This document shows positions 10,868-21,450 of a stretch of 64,000 nucleotides of DNA, piece after piece. The DNA is from Xylona heveae TC161 (taxonomy: Eukaryota > Ascomycota > Xylonomycetes > Xylonales > Xylonaceae). Each line of letters opens with the position of its first letter. Positions within the stretch are counted from its first letter, which is position 1. Below the pieces are notes generated by a model, which saw nothing but the letters and a program-made list of their open reading frames with translations, made no database searches and was not told the DNA's origin. The position numbers and the translations under genes are program-made. The stretch lies in contig NW_017264193.1 of the NCBI RefSeq assembly GCF_001619985.1, forward strand, positions 2,051,726 to 2,115,725, in the 5' to 3' direction.

Positions 10868-13800
10868 TCAATCGCCTAGGATATCGTCTCCGTCGTCGTC
10901 TTTCGCGGCTGCTGCTGCTGCTGCTGCTGCTGTATCACCTTCTTCATCTTCGTCATGCTCATCATGAACAGCATCGTCCTCTTCCTCTTCTTCAGCTTCA
11001 TTGTCATCAACCTCGTCGTCGTCCTCATCATCATCATCATCCAGGACATATTCTTTTGACTTATGCCCATGCCCAGCTTTTGCTCCAGCACTCGTTGATG
11101 CAGAAGGTCGTCGCTTATTCGCGGCTGATGCTGATGCTGACGATGCCTTGGCGGCCTTGGAAGGAGGTCCGGCCGCACTGGCGCCGCCAGCTCCAGCACC
11201 AGCACCAGCAGTTCTTCGCGTCGTAGCCGCACTTTCATCCAGATAAGCGACGACTTCCTTGAAATTCTGACCTAGACGATTTCTATTCCTGAGGATTCTC
11301 GTTCTGAGCTTACTGCCGTGATCATCATGATGATCGAGCACTTTTGCGAGAATAGCAAGGACGAGTTTGCCCGTGAGTTCGCAGAGCTTTTGTTCCGCGG
11401 ACAAAGCGACGACGAGTTTTCGTTGTGCGCGTCGTGCCTGGACTTCTTCCTCTGTCGCGTCTGCGTCTACCTCGTCATCATCCTCGTCCTCGTCATCGTC
11501 ATCTTCAAGGTCTGCATCGTCGTCATCTTCGGAATCGATGGGGTCGTCTTCGTCGCCGACTTCGCGCGTGCGATTGGCTTTCTGTGAATATACTCGTTCA
11601 GTAGACGTGAAGAGGGACGTGAGGATTTTCTGTGTGTCTGACGGGATTTCTTGGATGAGGGCGGCGAGAGAAGAAATGTATTGATTCTCGCCTTCGTCTT
11701 CTTCTTCTTCTTCTTCTGGGAGATTGTGGTTTTGCTCGTCGTTGCGAGTCCGGGGGTGGGTGCGAGAAGACTCGACAAGTTGCCGAAACGTTGCGGCGAA
11801 GAGGGTATAAAGATCAAGCAATGTCCCGGCGGCAGCGAGTCGGAGGTCGTCGATTCCGCTGACGCCACCCCCGAGGCGACTTGACCCTGGTGCGGACTTG
11901 CGGCGAAGAATGGAAAGAAGGCCCCGGGCAAAGGCTGCGCGGCGGTCTTGTAACGTATCAATGTCTGCGCTTGATATGTCTTTGCCTGACGAGGCGGCAG
12001 CTTGGAATGATCGTGTTTTCCACATAAAGTAGAACATGAGCGATTTCAGAGCACTCTCGACGAGAGAGTCTTCGAGGACCTGTTCCGTTTCCAGTTCTGC
12101 CTTTTTCTGCGCAGATGAGGCGGATAACGTGTCTGTGGATTCTTTGCCGCGGGAAAGAATGTTGAGGAGAATTTTTGATGCGTCTGTCGGCGTGCGGGAT
12201 GCTGAGCTGCGCTTGCTGGAGTTTCTCTCATTCGTGGAAAGTGCTGGTACGGTTTCGAGTGGTTCGACACAGTCTGATATGCTTGCGAGGTTACTTATCC
12301 GGCGGACATTGTTGCAGAGTTCTTTCAGTGAGCTGGTGGTGAAGTTGCCCCTGACGCCAAGGTTCCCGCCTTTTGCCAGGTTGTGGAGCGTGCCGACGGT
12401 ATCTTCCCAGAGCAGCTGGACTTTACCCTCTGTGACTTCTTCGAGTTCTTCGTAACTCTTGGCGTGAAGGAGTGCGGCGCTGGCCTCGACGAGAACGTTG
12501 GGGTCGGCGTGTGAAAGGAACTGGCGATTAATGTCGTCGAGGAGAGCAGAGTACGTGGTAGAGTCTTGTCGAAGTTCCTGGAAAACCTCGAGGTTGAGGA
12601 GGTGTTCCAGACGGAGAACGGCCGAGGCCGCGTCGGGGGCTGGGCCAAACTTTTTGAGTAGGCGAGGAATCAGTTGTGCGAGATGAAGGGCGGCGGTTTC
12701 TTGGATTTCTTTTGTCTGCTGTTGTCGGGCTTTGGCGGATAACGGTGCGGCTTTTCCGCCTTTGATGGTTGGCTCGAGTGCTTGGGTCAGGCAGTGTTTA
12801 ACTGCCTCATGGAGAACCTCGAGGAGTATTACTTCCTCGCCCTCGTCAAGAGCGCATTCTTTCTTGAACGTCACGTCTGGGTCGTCGCCTGTGGCTTCGG
12901 CAGATGCGGAGTGGTCGAAGAGTACATAGCCCGCGAGAATCTCCCATTTTTGCAGCTCAGGCATTTTCTCGCATAATGCGTGAGCAGCCAGTGAGAATCG
13001 TGATTCCGTAGCACCGGCGACAAGGATATCTACCGCGCCGTTGTGCCTTCGTGAGCGCTCGTTTCCGTCATTGTCCGAGTCGTAGAGCTTGAGCACTTCT
13101 GCCAGGCATTTTAGTTTCACCCAGGGAATTTGCGGGCTCTCGTAATCCTCATCGTCGTGAGCTAGAGCTTCTTCGAGAGTTTCTTTGCCGCCAAGGTCGT
13201 CAATTCTCGAGTCGCACAAATCATTGATATTTTCTGAGAAGAAGTTTACCACGGCTTTGCGCACTCGGCCTTCTGAATCGAAGATGAGTCGTCCGATCGT
13301 GTCAATGTCGTCGGGTTCCAGCATGCCCGCTTCGCGAATGGTGTCGAGTAACTCCACTGCGGACGCACGCACACCGGCATCTGCATCTCGTGTGGCCATT
13401 TCGACCAAACGCGGACGGAAGCGGTCGGTGAATGTGCGCAGCCCGGCTATGTTGTCCTTGACCCTGAATATTTTCTGCAACTGCTTCACAACCTCGGCGC
13501 GGGTAGGCGCTGCAATGTCTGAGAGCAGCCATCCTAGGTAACGTAGATACTGACCCTCGAAGAAAAGATCGGGAAAGATGAGAATCCAGTAACCTAGTGC
13601 TTGAACGCAGTCTGTTCTTATCCTCGGATCGACGTCGCGGTATCGATGAACAAAGACTGTGTCAAAAATATCCTTGATGAGACCTTCAAGAACGTCTCGC
13701 TTTTTGCCGCTTTCGTCCATCTTCTCTTGTAGAGCAGTCACCCGACCTTTGTTTACTCTGCCCTTTTTCTTTTCACCCTCCTGCTGTCGCAAAGTCTTGG

Positions 13801-14876
13801 CGGTGTTCTCCACAATGCCTCGCGCAATCTCGCAGAGTGCGCTGACAATAGAAAGCGAGACAACCGTAGCAGTATGCCGGAAGGGCCGTATCGCGGAAGA
13901 GGACATGGAGCCTATCCACACTTGAATATTCTCCATGAGCGTAGCATCGGTGTAGAGGGTTGACGACGCATGGAGGGTAGCAATCAAGGTACCAAAAAAG
14001 TCGGTGAGCATGGAACGGAAGGAAGAATGGCCTTTGGCTTTGGAGATGAGAGGATATTCGGTAATCGATTGCTGCGACGGTTAGAAAGAGAATCGCAAGA
14101 GAAGCAAAGTTCGGCGCATTGAAACTCACCGATTGGTACTCCTCCTGGAGATCGTCCAGTCTGCTTGCAACGTTGTCTGGGTCCTCAATATCGTGCTCAT
14201 CAACCTGGAGGTTGCAGCCCGAGCATTTCAGGACAAAGTTGACGAGGTCTCGTACAGCGTTCGAATTATGCTGCTCGTATTGTGAAAGCCATTCCGCGGT
14301 AACGGCATCTACTGTATGACCGCGCGCAAAGACCTCCGCTGACCAGACATTAGAAAAAAAGAAAACAATAAGTCATGCAGCGGTAGGGCAACCGCCAAGC
14401 TACGTACCATAAAGTCCCTCGGCCTCGTCATCGTTAATGGCAAGCGCCCTCGCTCTGGGTTTTCGGGGTTTTCGAATCCCTTTCGGTGCCGGCCGCATGG
14501 CGAGGCTCGGGCCTACACCGTTGGTGGTCTTTGGTTTCTTCGCCGCCGGTTTAGCCGCCGCCGCAGCCTTCTTGCTTCTAGCTTTTGCTCTCCTGCGCTC
14601 CTTGAGTTCTTCCTCGTCGGGCTCCGATTCCACCTCATCGCTCTCGTCGCTCTCATCCTCGGATGGCTCGGTGCCATCCTCTTCAATTTCGTCACCTCCT
14701 TCGCGCTCCGTGCGCTTGCGCTTTGCCCGTCCTGCCTGCTTGGCAGCTTGCGATGCGCTCAGTCGTTGGGGTTGCTTCACGACGCGTCCGGACCGTCGGC
14801 GGAGCGAGGCTTCCGGCGTGCTGCTTTCGGGGGTTGCGGGATCAGATAATTCCATGCTGGAGAGCCGCGACGGCAT
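10868..14876 (-). CDS. SCC3: Cohesin subunit Scc3/STAG
   Basis: Core subunit of the cohesin ring in the nucleus; it binds Scc1/Rad21 and DNA. Three exons: 14876..14408, 14338..14130, 14071..10868, giving 1293 residues, normal for fungal Scc3. The N-terminal 155 residues are basic and acidic low complexity with a GRVVKQPQRL motif. The STAG domain starts near residue 230 (TEYPLISKAKGHSSFRSM) and is followed by HEAT-like helices with RYRDVDPRIRTDCVQALGYW. The C-terminus is disordered, alternating acidic runs with Ala/Ser-rich stretches, and ends in a nine-Ala run followed by an acidic tail. A second ATG seven codons downstream is a possible alternative start. An ACGCGT lies about 45 bp upstream of the start codon. 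Confidence 0.95.
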
Positions 14877-15698
14877 TAGACAGTTATGCAACACTATATA
14901 TATGTAATATTTCGTCGAGGACGCGTTCCGTCTCTGACTCGTCACAATCGGACGCGCTCAAAATAGAAGTATGAAATAAATGTCGATAGAGGGCTTTCGG
15001 GTAGGACAGCCACAAGCTTGTATATTCGTAGTAGCGGAATGGACAGAATGTGTGGTGCGTATGCGTTGCAACGCTCAACGTTATCGCAAATGTTGTATAT
15101 GCTAGTAGGGTAGGGAAGTTTGACGTGTTTCTGAAGCTGATGATGCTCTGCTAAGATTCGTAGAGAGTAGCAGTAGTCACTCAAGCCATTGCCGACAATA
15201 CCGGGTCCTCGATCCCGCAGTTAACAGAATGTGAAATCTTGTATCGAAGCTGTTTGATCGAAAACTCGGGGAAAGCGTCCTGATCCAACAGACTTTCCCA
15301 TGGACAACGCGTCGAGCAGCTGCGAGGGCGTTGTGGTGGTGGATTATGTAATCAACGCGACTCCCAGGCATCTCCGGTATCTACCGACGATCAAAACATC
15401 CCGTCATTGTTGACAGCAGTCACAATGCCCCTCTTTTGATCAAATTCGGCCTCATCCAGCTGTTTAATCATTTCTTTCAATAATGTATACTACCGACTCT
15501 GTTCCGGTTGTTACACGTACGTTTCGCTCCTTTGCCCAGGATTCAACAACATCATCCTCACTATCGGGGCTTCCTCCGATAGCAGCGTCCCCACATTGAT
15601 ATCTCCGGTTTCTCTCCCCTCGCCCGCCCAGAAACAGTTTGACCCTTCCGTCTCTACGAGAACACTTAAATATAGATCAATTTGCTCTACGTTGCATC
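14877..15698. other. Divergent spacer, SCC3 / ureD
   Basis: 822 bp with no gene seen. ACGCGT occurs at 14921-14926 (near SCC3) and again at 15307-15312. Confidence 0.6.
14921..14926. promoter_or_regulatory. MCB-type ACGCGT upstream of SCC3
   Basis: Matches the MluI cell-cycle box bound by MBF-type factors at G1/S genes. The position, about 45 bp before the SCC3 start codon, is suggestive only: a 6-bp motif occurs by chance roughly once per 4 kb. Confidence 0.35.
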
Positions 15699-16922
15699 AT
15701 GTCAAACAGCAGTCTCACGTCACCATTTGCATCGGCCACTCTCCAACCAGGCCATGGACTCATCACACTGGTCCTTCTACTGCCTTCATCGCCGACACTG
15801 CAGGCTTTAACCTACCAATACCCGCTCAAACTTATTGCGCCTGATCCAATCACTCTTCCATCGGGTCAGCGCATTGTCCTCGCGTTCCTACTCACCTATG
15901 GCGGCGGGCTTGTCGCCGGCGACAGCATCACACTACACATTGAGTTGGCGCCGCAAACACGCCTGGCGCTCGCAACACAAGGATCCACAAAACTCTTCAA
16001 ATCGCCCAGTCGGAGCGTGGTCAGCCGCCAAACCCTCGACGTCGTCATCAGGCCCGGCGCAGCACTATGCTACCTCCCAGACCCGACACAGCCTTTTGCC
16101 GGCAGCTGCTACGAGCAAAAGCAGGTATTCCACATGGGCAAGGGGTCCAGTCTGTGCATGCTGGACTGGGTCAGCGAAGGACGCCGCGCGCGCGGGGAAC
16201 GATGGAGTTTTCGTCGCTGGACAGGGAAAAATGAAATATGGACGCTACCTTCAGTGGGGGGTCCGAATTTTCGAAATCCTCCTCCTTCTCCGCCATCCAC
16301 GACCGAAGGGGGAAAAGAAAAGGAAGACATACCTGCCCTACTCAATCCCTACAAGCACGGTGCGCCCCGCCTTCTTCTCCGGGACCATCTCATCCTCGAC
16401 GGCGACGAACAAGCCGAAGGGTGGCCGGAATACTCCAAAAACGAGTACATAAACAGAGAACAACCTTCACCGCCGCAGCACCGCATTAGCAATTCAGATA
16501 TCCGTCATTCACGTCCCTCGTTCACTGGCGACGTTCCCGACAGTCTTGCCGAGAAAATGGACGCCCTCGGAGTCTTTGCCACATTAATCCTGCGCGGCCC
16601 GCTATTCGCGACTCTCGGGACTTTCTTCCTCGATGAGTTCACCAAAACACCTCGCATCGGAGCGCGCAATTGGTCTGGCGCTGCGGCGCCTGATCCAAAT
16701 GATCCGAGTGTTCCTCTGGATGAACGTAGACGCCGAAGCCGAATCGCGCAGGAAACAAAGGACGGCGTCATCTGGACTGCTGCCCACGTGCGTGGCAATG
16801 TTTTGGTCAAGTTTGGCGCACGCGAGGTCGAGGGCGCGCGAAGATGGTGCGGCGACATGCTGAGACAGGAAGGCAGCGTTGAGAGGGAGTTTGGCGAGAG
16901 TGCCCTTTTATGTCTGCGGTGA
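15699..16922 (+). CDS. ureD: Urease accessory protein UreD
   Basis: UreD acts with UreF and UreG in the cytosol to load nickel into apo-urease. A single exon of 407 residues, start MSNSSLTSPF. Family motifs are visible: LLTYGGGLVAGDS, the run TRLALATQGSTKLFKS, then PDPTQPFAGSCYEQKQ, the LDWVSEGRRARGERW block and RDHLILDG. It is longer than bacterial UreD because of a low-complexity insertion near residues 205-225 and another after 255. An upstream in-frame ATG at 15639 would add 20 residues, but the start at 15699 gives the usual N-terminus. The stop codon lies inside the first unit of a tandem repeat that continues downstream. Confidence 0.9.
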   Translation: MSNSSLTSPFASATLQPGHGLITLVLLLPSSPTLQALTYQYPLKLIAPDPITLPSGQRIVLAFLLTYGGGLVAGDSITLHIELAPQTRLALATQGSTKLFKSPSRSVVSRQTLDVVIRPGAALCYLPDPTQPFAGSCYEQKQVFHMGKGSSLCMLDWVSEGRRARGERWSFRRWTGKNEIWTLPSVGGPNFRNPPPSPPSTTEGGKEKEDIPALLNPYKHGAPRLLLRDHLILDGDEQAEGWPEYSKNEYINREQPSPPQHRISNSDIRHSRPSFTGDVPDSLAEKMDALGVFATLILRGPLFATLGTFFLDEFTKTPRIGARNWSGAAAPDPNDPSVPLDERRRRSRIAQETKDGVIWTAAHVRGNVLVKFGAREVEGARRWCGDMLRQEGSVEREFGESALLCLR

Positions 16923-17056
16923 TGTCAAGTTATATCTACGCTTTTATATTTGCGGTGATGTTAAGTCATATCTGCCCTTTTACGGAGTATGTTTGCGCTG
17001 ATGTCAAGTCATATCTGCCCTGTTATATTCCCGCTCATGTCAGGACATATACCCCG
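16905..17056 (+). repeat. Four imperfect 36-43 bp tandem repeats over the ureD stop codon
   Basis: Units at 16905-16940, 16941-16976, 16977-17019 (with about 7 extra bases) and 17020-17056. They share CTTTTA, then GCGGTGATGTCAAG and TCATATCTGCC with substitutions. The TGA of ureD (16920-16922) is in unit 1. Confidence 0.85.
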
Positions 17057-17573
17057 TATGGCTTTTTGAGGCAGTGTAGGGCGTCGACGTCACGTCCCGA
17101 GCAGTGGAGATATACCCATTTAGTGCGTTGCATTATTTTATATTATATCTATAGATCTCATGATATACCCCGTTTTTTCCCCTTTTCTTTTGTCCATGTA
17201 CAAAATATAGATTCCCGCATCTCAAAATGAATTACATGAACAAAACATAGATTCCAGCATCTCAAAATAAAAGGAAATAAATTGAATTAAAAAAAATGCC
17301 GTATCAACTTTTTTGGTGTTGTCTCCACGCCTTGGAAATGCCTTAATATGTATAATCCGAAACCCAGGGTCTATCCATCGGTAAAGGTGACCAGAGTGGG
17401 CTTTGAAGCTTTCTAATACCCGATAAGCAAAGAAAAAGAAAAAGAAAAAGAAAAAGAAAAAGAAAAAGAGGAAAGAAAGGGAAAGGGAAGGAACGGAAAG
17501 GAAATGAAAGAAAAGGCACAATGGTATAAAGATCTGTATGTATCTATATATATGTCGTCTCCACCGTTTCTCT
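16923..17573. other. Convergent spacer, ureD / unrecognised gene
   Basis: 651 bp containing the rest of the ureD tandem repeat and a GAAAAA microsatellite. No gene is seen. Confidence 0.6.
17429..17469 (+). repeat. GAAAAA microsatellite
   Basis: A G every six bases from 17432 to 17468, with A between; about 105 nt beyond the stop codon of the minus-strand gene. Confidence 0.9.
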
Positions 17574-18692
17574 TCACACACCCCTCTTCTGCTCCATCAT
17601 CTTGCGATACGCTTCGAGCACATTCTGTCTCGCCTCGCCCAACTCCTCTCGCCGTCTCAAGCTGCCCGCGGCATTGGGCACATTCGCGACATTGACTCGC
17701 GCGCCGTTCTTGACGCGGAACTTTTCTGTAGGGATCTTTGTGAACGTCGGCGGGGCCTGCGCCACATCGTTCAATCTAGGTTTCTGGTCCCGTTCTTTGA
17801 GCACTGCCCAGGGATCATCGTCGTCGTCATGTCCCGCCTTGTGTCCGCCCTTCTTCTTTTTCTTCTTTTGTCCTGCGCCTGCACCTTCTCCGCCAGTAGA
17901 GTCTCCAACCGTCCCGCTGACCGGCAGCCCGTACAATTCCCGCTGTTCTTCTTCGCGTTCTTCAGCTTCTTCACGCTCGTCTTCTAACCGGTCTTTGATC
18001 CGCTGGTCTTCTTCTCGCCACTCCGCGTACATTTTCTGCAGACGCTTCTCGGTTTTGGTTTGTCGCTGCTTGGCTCCCATCGAACGGAGCGGGTCGGCGC
18101 CCTTGTTCTTCAGTCCGGAGACGGGCAGAGCGGCGTCAACGCGGGCAGCGAAGTCAGAGAGCTTTTCACCGGGCTTGATTGTAGGCATGGCTGCGGCAGC
18201 GGCGGTTGTCGTCGTCGTCCCCGAGGCCGATGATGCGTCCTTCTTGGAGGAGCTATTGGCAGCGGAAGCGGTTGAGTTGTTGTTGTCGCCGCCCCGCTTG
18301 CGTTTTTTGTTCGGGATGTTTGTGGGTTCAGTGTTGGAATTTGACCCCTTATTCCCTTTGGAGGACTGCCAGGCCATCATGCGCGCAAAGGCTCGAGGAG
18401 TGTCGTCGTGGTAGGACGTAATCGGTTTGGAGAGAAAGGAATTGGCGTCGTCGGACTTGGCAGAGTTTGAGCTATCCTTGTTCTTGTTGCCGTTCTTGTT
18501 CTTCCCTTTGTTGGAGTTGCCGGCTTGTTTGCCAACGGGCAAAGGGCGGGCCATTCGCGATGGAGGTAGATCGAATCTGAATTGAATGCCATTATTAGTC
18601 CTACAGAGAAAATGGGAGACGAATGGGGGGAATGGATCAGTGGTTTACCCAGAGGAATCGTCGCCATTTCTGCGCTTGTGCTTGTGAGGCAT
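17574..18692 (-). CDS. Unrecognised charged, coiled-coil protein
   Basis: I do not recognise a named family, though a conserved fungal protein of this layout is vaguely familiar. Two exons, 18692..18649 and 18576..17574, give 348 residues; the intron has branch GACTAAT and acceptor TTCAG. The N-terminus is MPHKHKRRNGDDSSG then FDLPPSRMARPLPVGK. Residues 30-150 are Asn/Lys/Ser-rich; a DFAARVDAALPVSGL motif follows near 195, then an Arg/Glu-rich likely coiled coil (about 220-270), a KKKKKK block, and a C-terminal GSLRRREELGEARQNVLEAY. Lys-rich basic blocks suggest a nuclear or nucleolar protein, possibly in ribosome assembly; that is inference. Without exon 1 a start at 18554 would lose 21 residues. 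Confidence 0.85.
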
Positions 18693-21450
18693 GGTGACGG
18701 AGCGGGCGCAATCAAAGGGATATTTTGATGTTTGGTGATGATGATGATGTCTATGGTGTTGATTTTCAACGGGGGAAAAGTGACGGGTCTTGGCAAGAAT
18801 CTACCCGCCCGTAGCCGAACTCGAGTCTCATAGTTTATTTGCCAGTGTTGGGCTGGGAGAATATTCCATGCATTGTCTCATAAATTTATTTCTGTTCTTT
18901 CTTTTATTTTAAAAGATGCAATTGATAGATCCTTCTGCAGATTTAATTTGCTTCACGACAATATTTTTTGTGGGATATTTGATTGTTTTGCCCGGTGTCA
19001 CAAATATTTCTATGGGACGGACATATAATCCCCTGCAATATGAATGCATCTTATAGAAAAAGTCTATTGCTCACTGCATATATTGACGAATACATCTCGA
19101 GAAGGGATGCGGAAGATATAAGTCATGAAAAATGCTCCCTTGCGCGGTCCAATTCATGAAGGCTTGTACCCTATATCCGTTCTTGCGATGTCTCTGAGTT
19201 CCGCTGGATGTGGCGTATATAAACATAAATCTGGCGACATATTCGCATAGGCAATAGATATCAAAGGAGACGCTAGAAATTTGCATCAGCGGTCAGAGAA
19301 TCAAGCGTCAAGCTATCCGTTAGAACAAAAGCCGGACACGTTTCACGAATTCCGATCGGAATAAAGTCGGGCTCTGATTCCTAAGCATAATTGTTCGGAT
19401 TTCACGGCGCAAAGGCGCCAATCGCGCAATCAGCCACAAAAAAGTCTTGATAGGGAAGCTCCAAATATTCCCGGCTTCTACTCAATCTGGGAGATAAGCA
19501 CCGAAAAGTTCCAAAGATTTATAAAAGTGAAATGTACTCCTATCCTCCGTAGTCACGACATTGAGTAACTGTGGGCCCTAAAGCTGTTATCATTTGGTTG
19601 CAAAAAATCGCCATCAGGACACGGACCAAAACTATCATCCAAGGGCCCAATCCCGCCATTCAACTCAAAGGCCCTGCGTTGCCTGAAGACTAGATTTAGT
19701 AGGTAGAATAGGGGTCCCGATTCTCGTCCCTTGCAGCTCTCCTTCTTAAACCAAATAAATGCAAACCTCCGGAGCCCATTTTATGTGGACAAGAGATCCA
19801 AGCTCATTCTACCTTCCGTTTCCGTCATCGCAGGCGCTGAGTCTCGCTTGACGGGGTGAAGAAATGGGGATGATTGGCGAGACAACCCGGCACGACTCAG
19901 GGCCAGCCTCTTGGCTTTTGGATCCCCGCAATTTGCATGTCAGCACTTTATTGCCTTTGCAGCATCTTCAGTCAAATTCTCCATGCCTCGAAGGGGCTGG
20001 TCATTCGCATCGAGACCGTGGACGCATTGATGGTTCGTCGCACAGTCATGCACCGTTCAGGGTCAGCGCCACACTGTATTATTTTTTTTAAAATGCAGCA
20101 TTATTGAACCTATTTTCGCAGTGGATTTGGCGGGTAGCCGTTCATAGAGAACCGCAGCACTCTGGTGGCATCAATCATTCCTATCTCCCCCCATTGTTCT
20201 TCCGGTGTCGGGACTCGAATCGCAGTGTTCTTGGCACACCACTAACAGATCGGCCAAGAGATCGGATGGTGTGCCAAAAAGAATGTCAAACTCAAATCTT
20301 TTAACTTGCCGCCATTCAAGGTTTGACGCGACCGATAAGCCGATTCGGCATTTCATCATTGACCCGTATTTTGACGAGTTGATCAAGATATGTGAAGACA
20401 TGATCCGCTCGTTTCTCTGCGCCCCCCACCAGAGCATCGTGGCTTTTTGCTTTTCCTATCCCATGGTTCTCTTGTGACCGCCCCACCATGGACCAATCGT
20501 GTGGCTTGGAAACGTGTCGTGGGGAGAAAGCCGCGATAGACTGGGATAGAAGGTCGTCCTTATGCAAGCCCGATTTATTTGAAAGTGGAGAAATTTCGAG
20601 ATGCATAGGCGCCCGTCTGCAAGTCACAAAGGACACATGATGAGGGCGACAGGATCATAAGGATAGAAACGAAGTCTGGCCGCGGCCATACTCCGGAGCT
20701 GTGCCCCAGATGCCCTTGAAAGTCTCGTTCGCTAGATGATTTGATCGGGTTTCCCTCCATTTGTAGCCCATACCGTAGAAGACAAAGTCCCAATGTCCGT
20801 GCGGGAGCCGTCGCAAACGGCCAAGGGTACCGAACCATCACCAATCTCCCCACCACGTTCTCCCAGACCGGCCCTTTTCTGGACGCCTGTAACCAGAGAT
20901 GGATGGGCGTACTGTAACTCTCTCACAGAGTTGGGTTAACGCCTTTGGTGGGTAACTGTGGGGAATGTTCTTTCCTCTGCCCATGTTGAGCGTGTGCCGG
21001 AGGGGAAAGGGAGCAATAATGAGCCATTATTTGCACTCGGCAGAATACCGCACGCAGATCGACATCTGGCCGGAACGCGTCGTCATATATATCATAGTGC
21101 CTCTCGCCCACCGCGGGAGGTCCCTAGTGTAGGAGATAGGATAGTGTGCTATCATATTGCAGCTTTTTTCTTCACCGTCGTCTTTTTGTCCTTTCTTTTC
21201 ATAATCATCAATGTGTTGTTGACTCGTCGGTCATTATATCCCATCTGTCCAGCACGTATTGCAGGTTGAGGACTGCTGCTCCCTTTTCATTCAGGGGGTT
21301 GATATCTACATGATCCGCCATTTGGGGCCTCAAGAATCCATTGTGTGATAGCTGTTGAGGAATCCTCCGATCGATGCCCTCAACGACTGTAGTCTTACCC
21401 AGTCTTTCACTACCTATTGCGTTTGTTCGCAGTCTGGCTCGTTCCGCTCG
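18693..21450. other. Long divergent spacer, unrecognised gene / AIM6
   Basis: 2.76 kb, the longest stretch without a confident gene. Several open frames of 60-106 codons occur on both strands but none resembles a known protein or has matching splice partners. It contains an 11-bp perfect inverted repeat at 20231-20277. Confidence 0.5.
20231..20277. repeat. 11-bp inverted repeat with 25-nt spacer
   Basis: TTGGCACACCA at 20231-20241 and its exact reverse complement at 20267-20277. It could form a hairpin or be a split palindromic binding site. Confidence 0.75.

Noticed and set aside
13200-13540. Plus-strand open frames within SCC3 and other large genes
   Set aside because: Antisense shadows with no family similarity; the sense frames encode the conserved proteins.
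15639-15698. Upstream ATG extension of ureD
   Set aside because: The extra 20 residues have no family counterpart; the start at 15699 fits the family better.
20171-20856. Open frames of 88-106 codons in the long spacer
   Set aside because: No similarity to known proteins or transposases, no consistent splicing; kept only as a note on the spacer.
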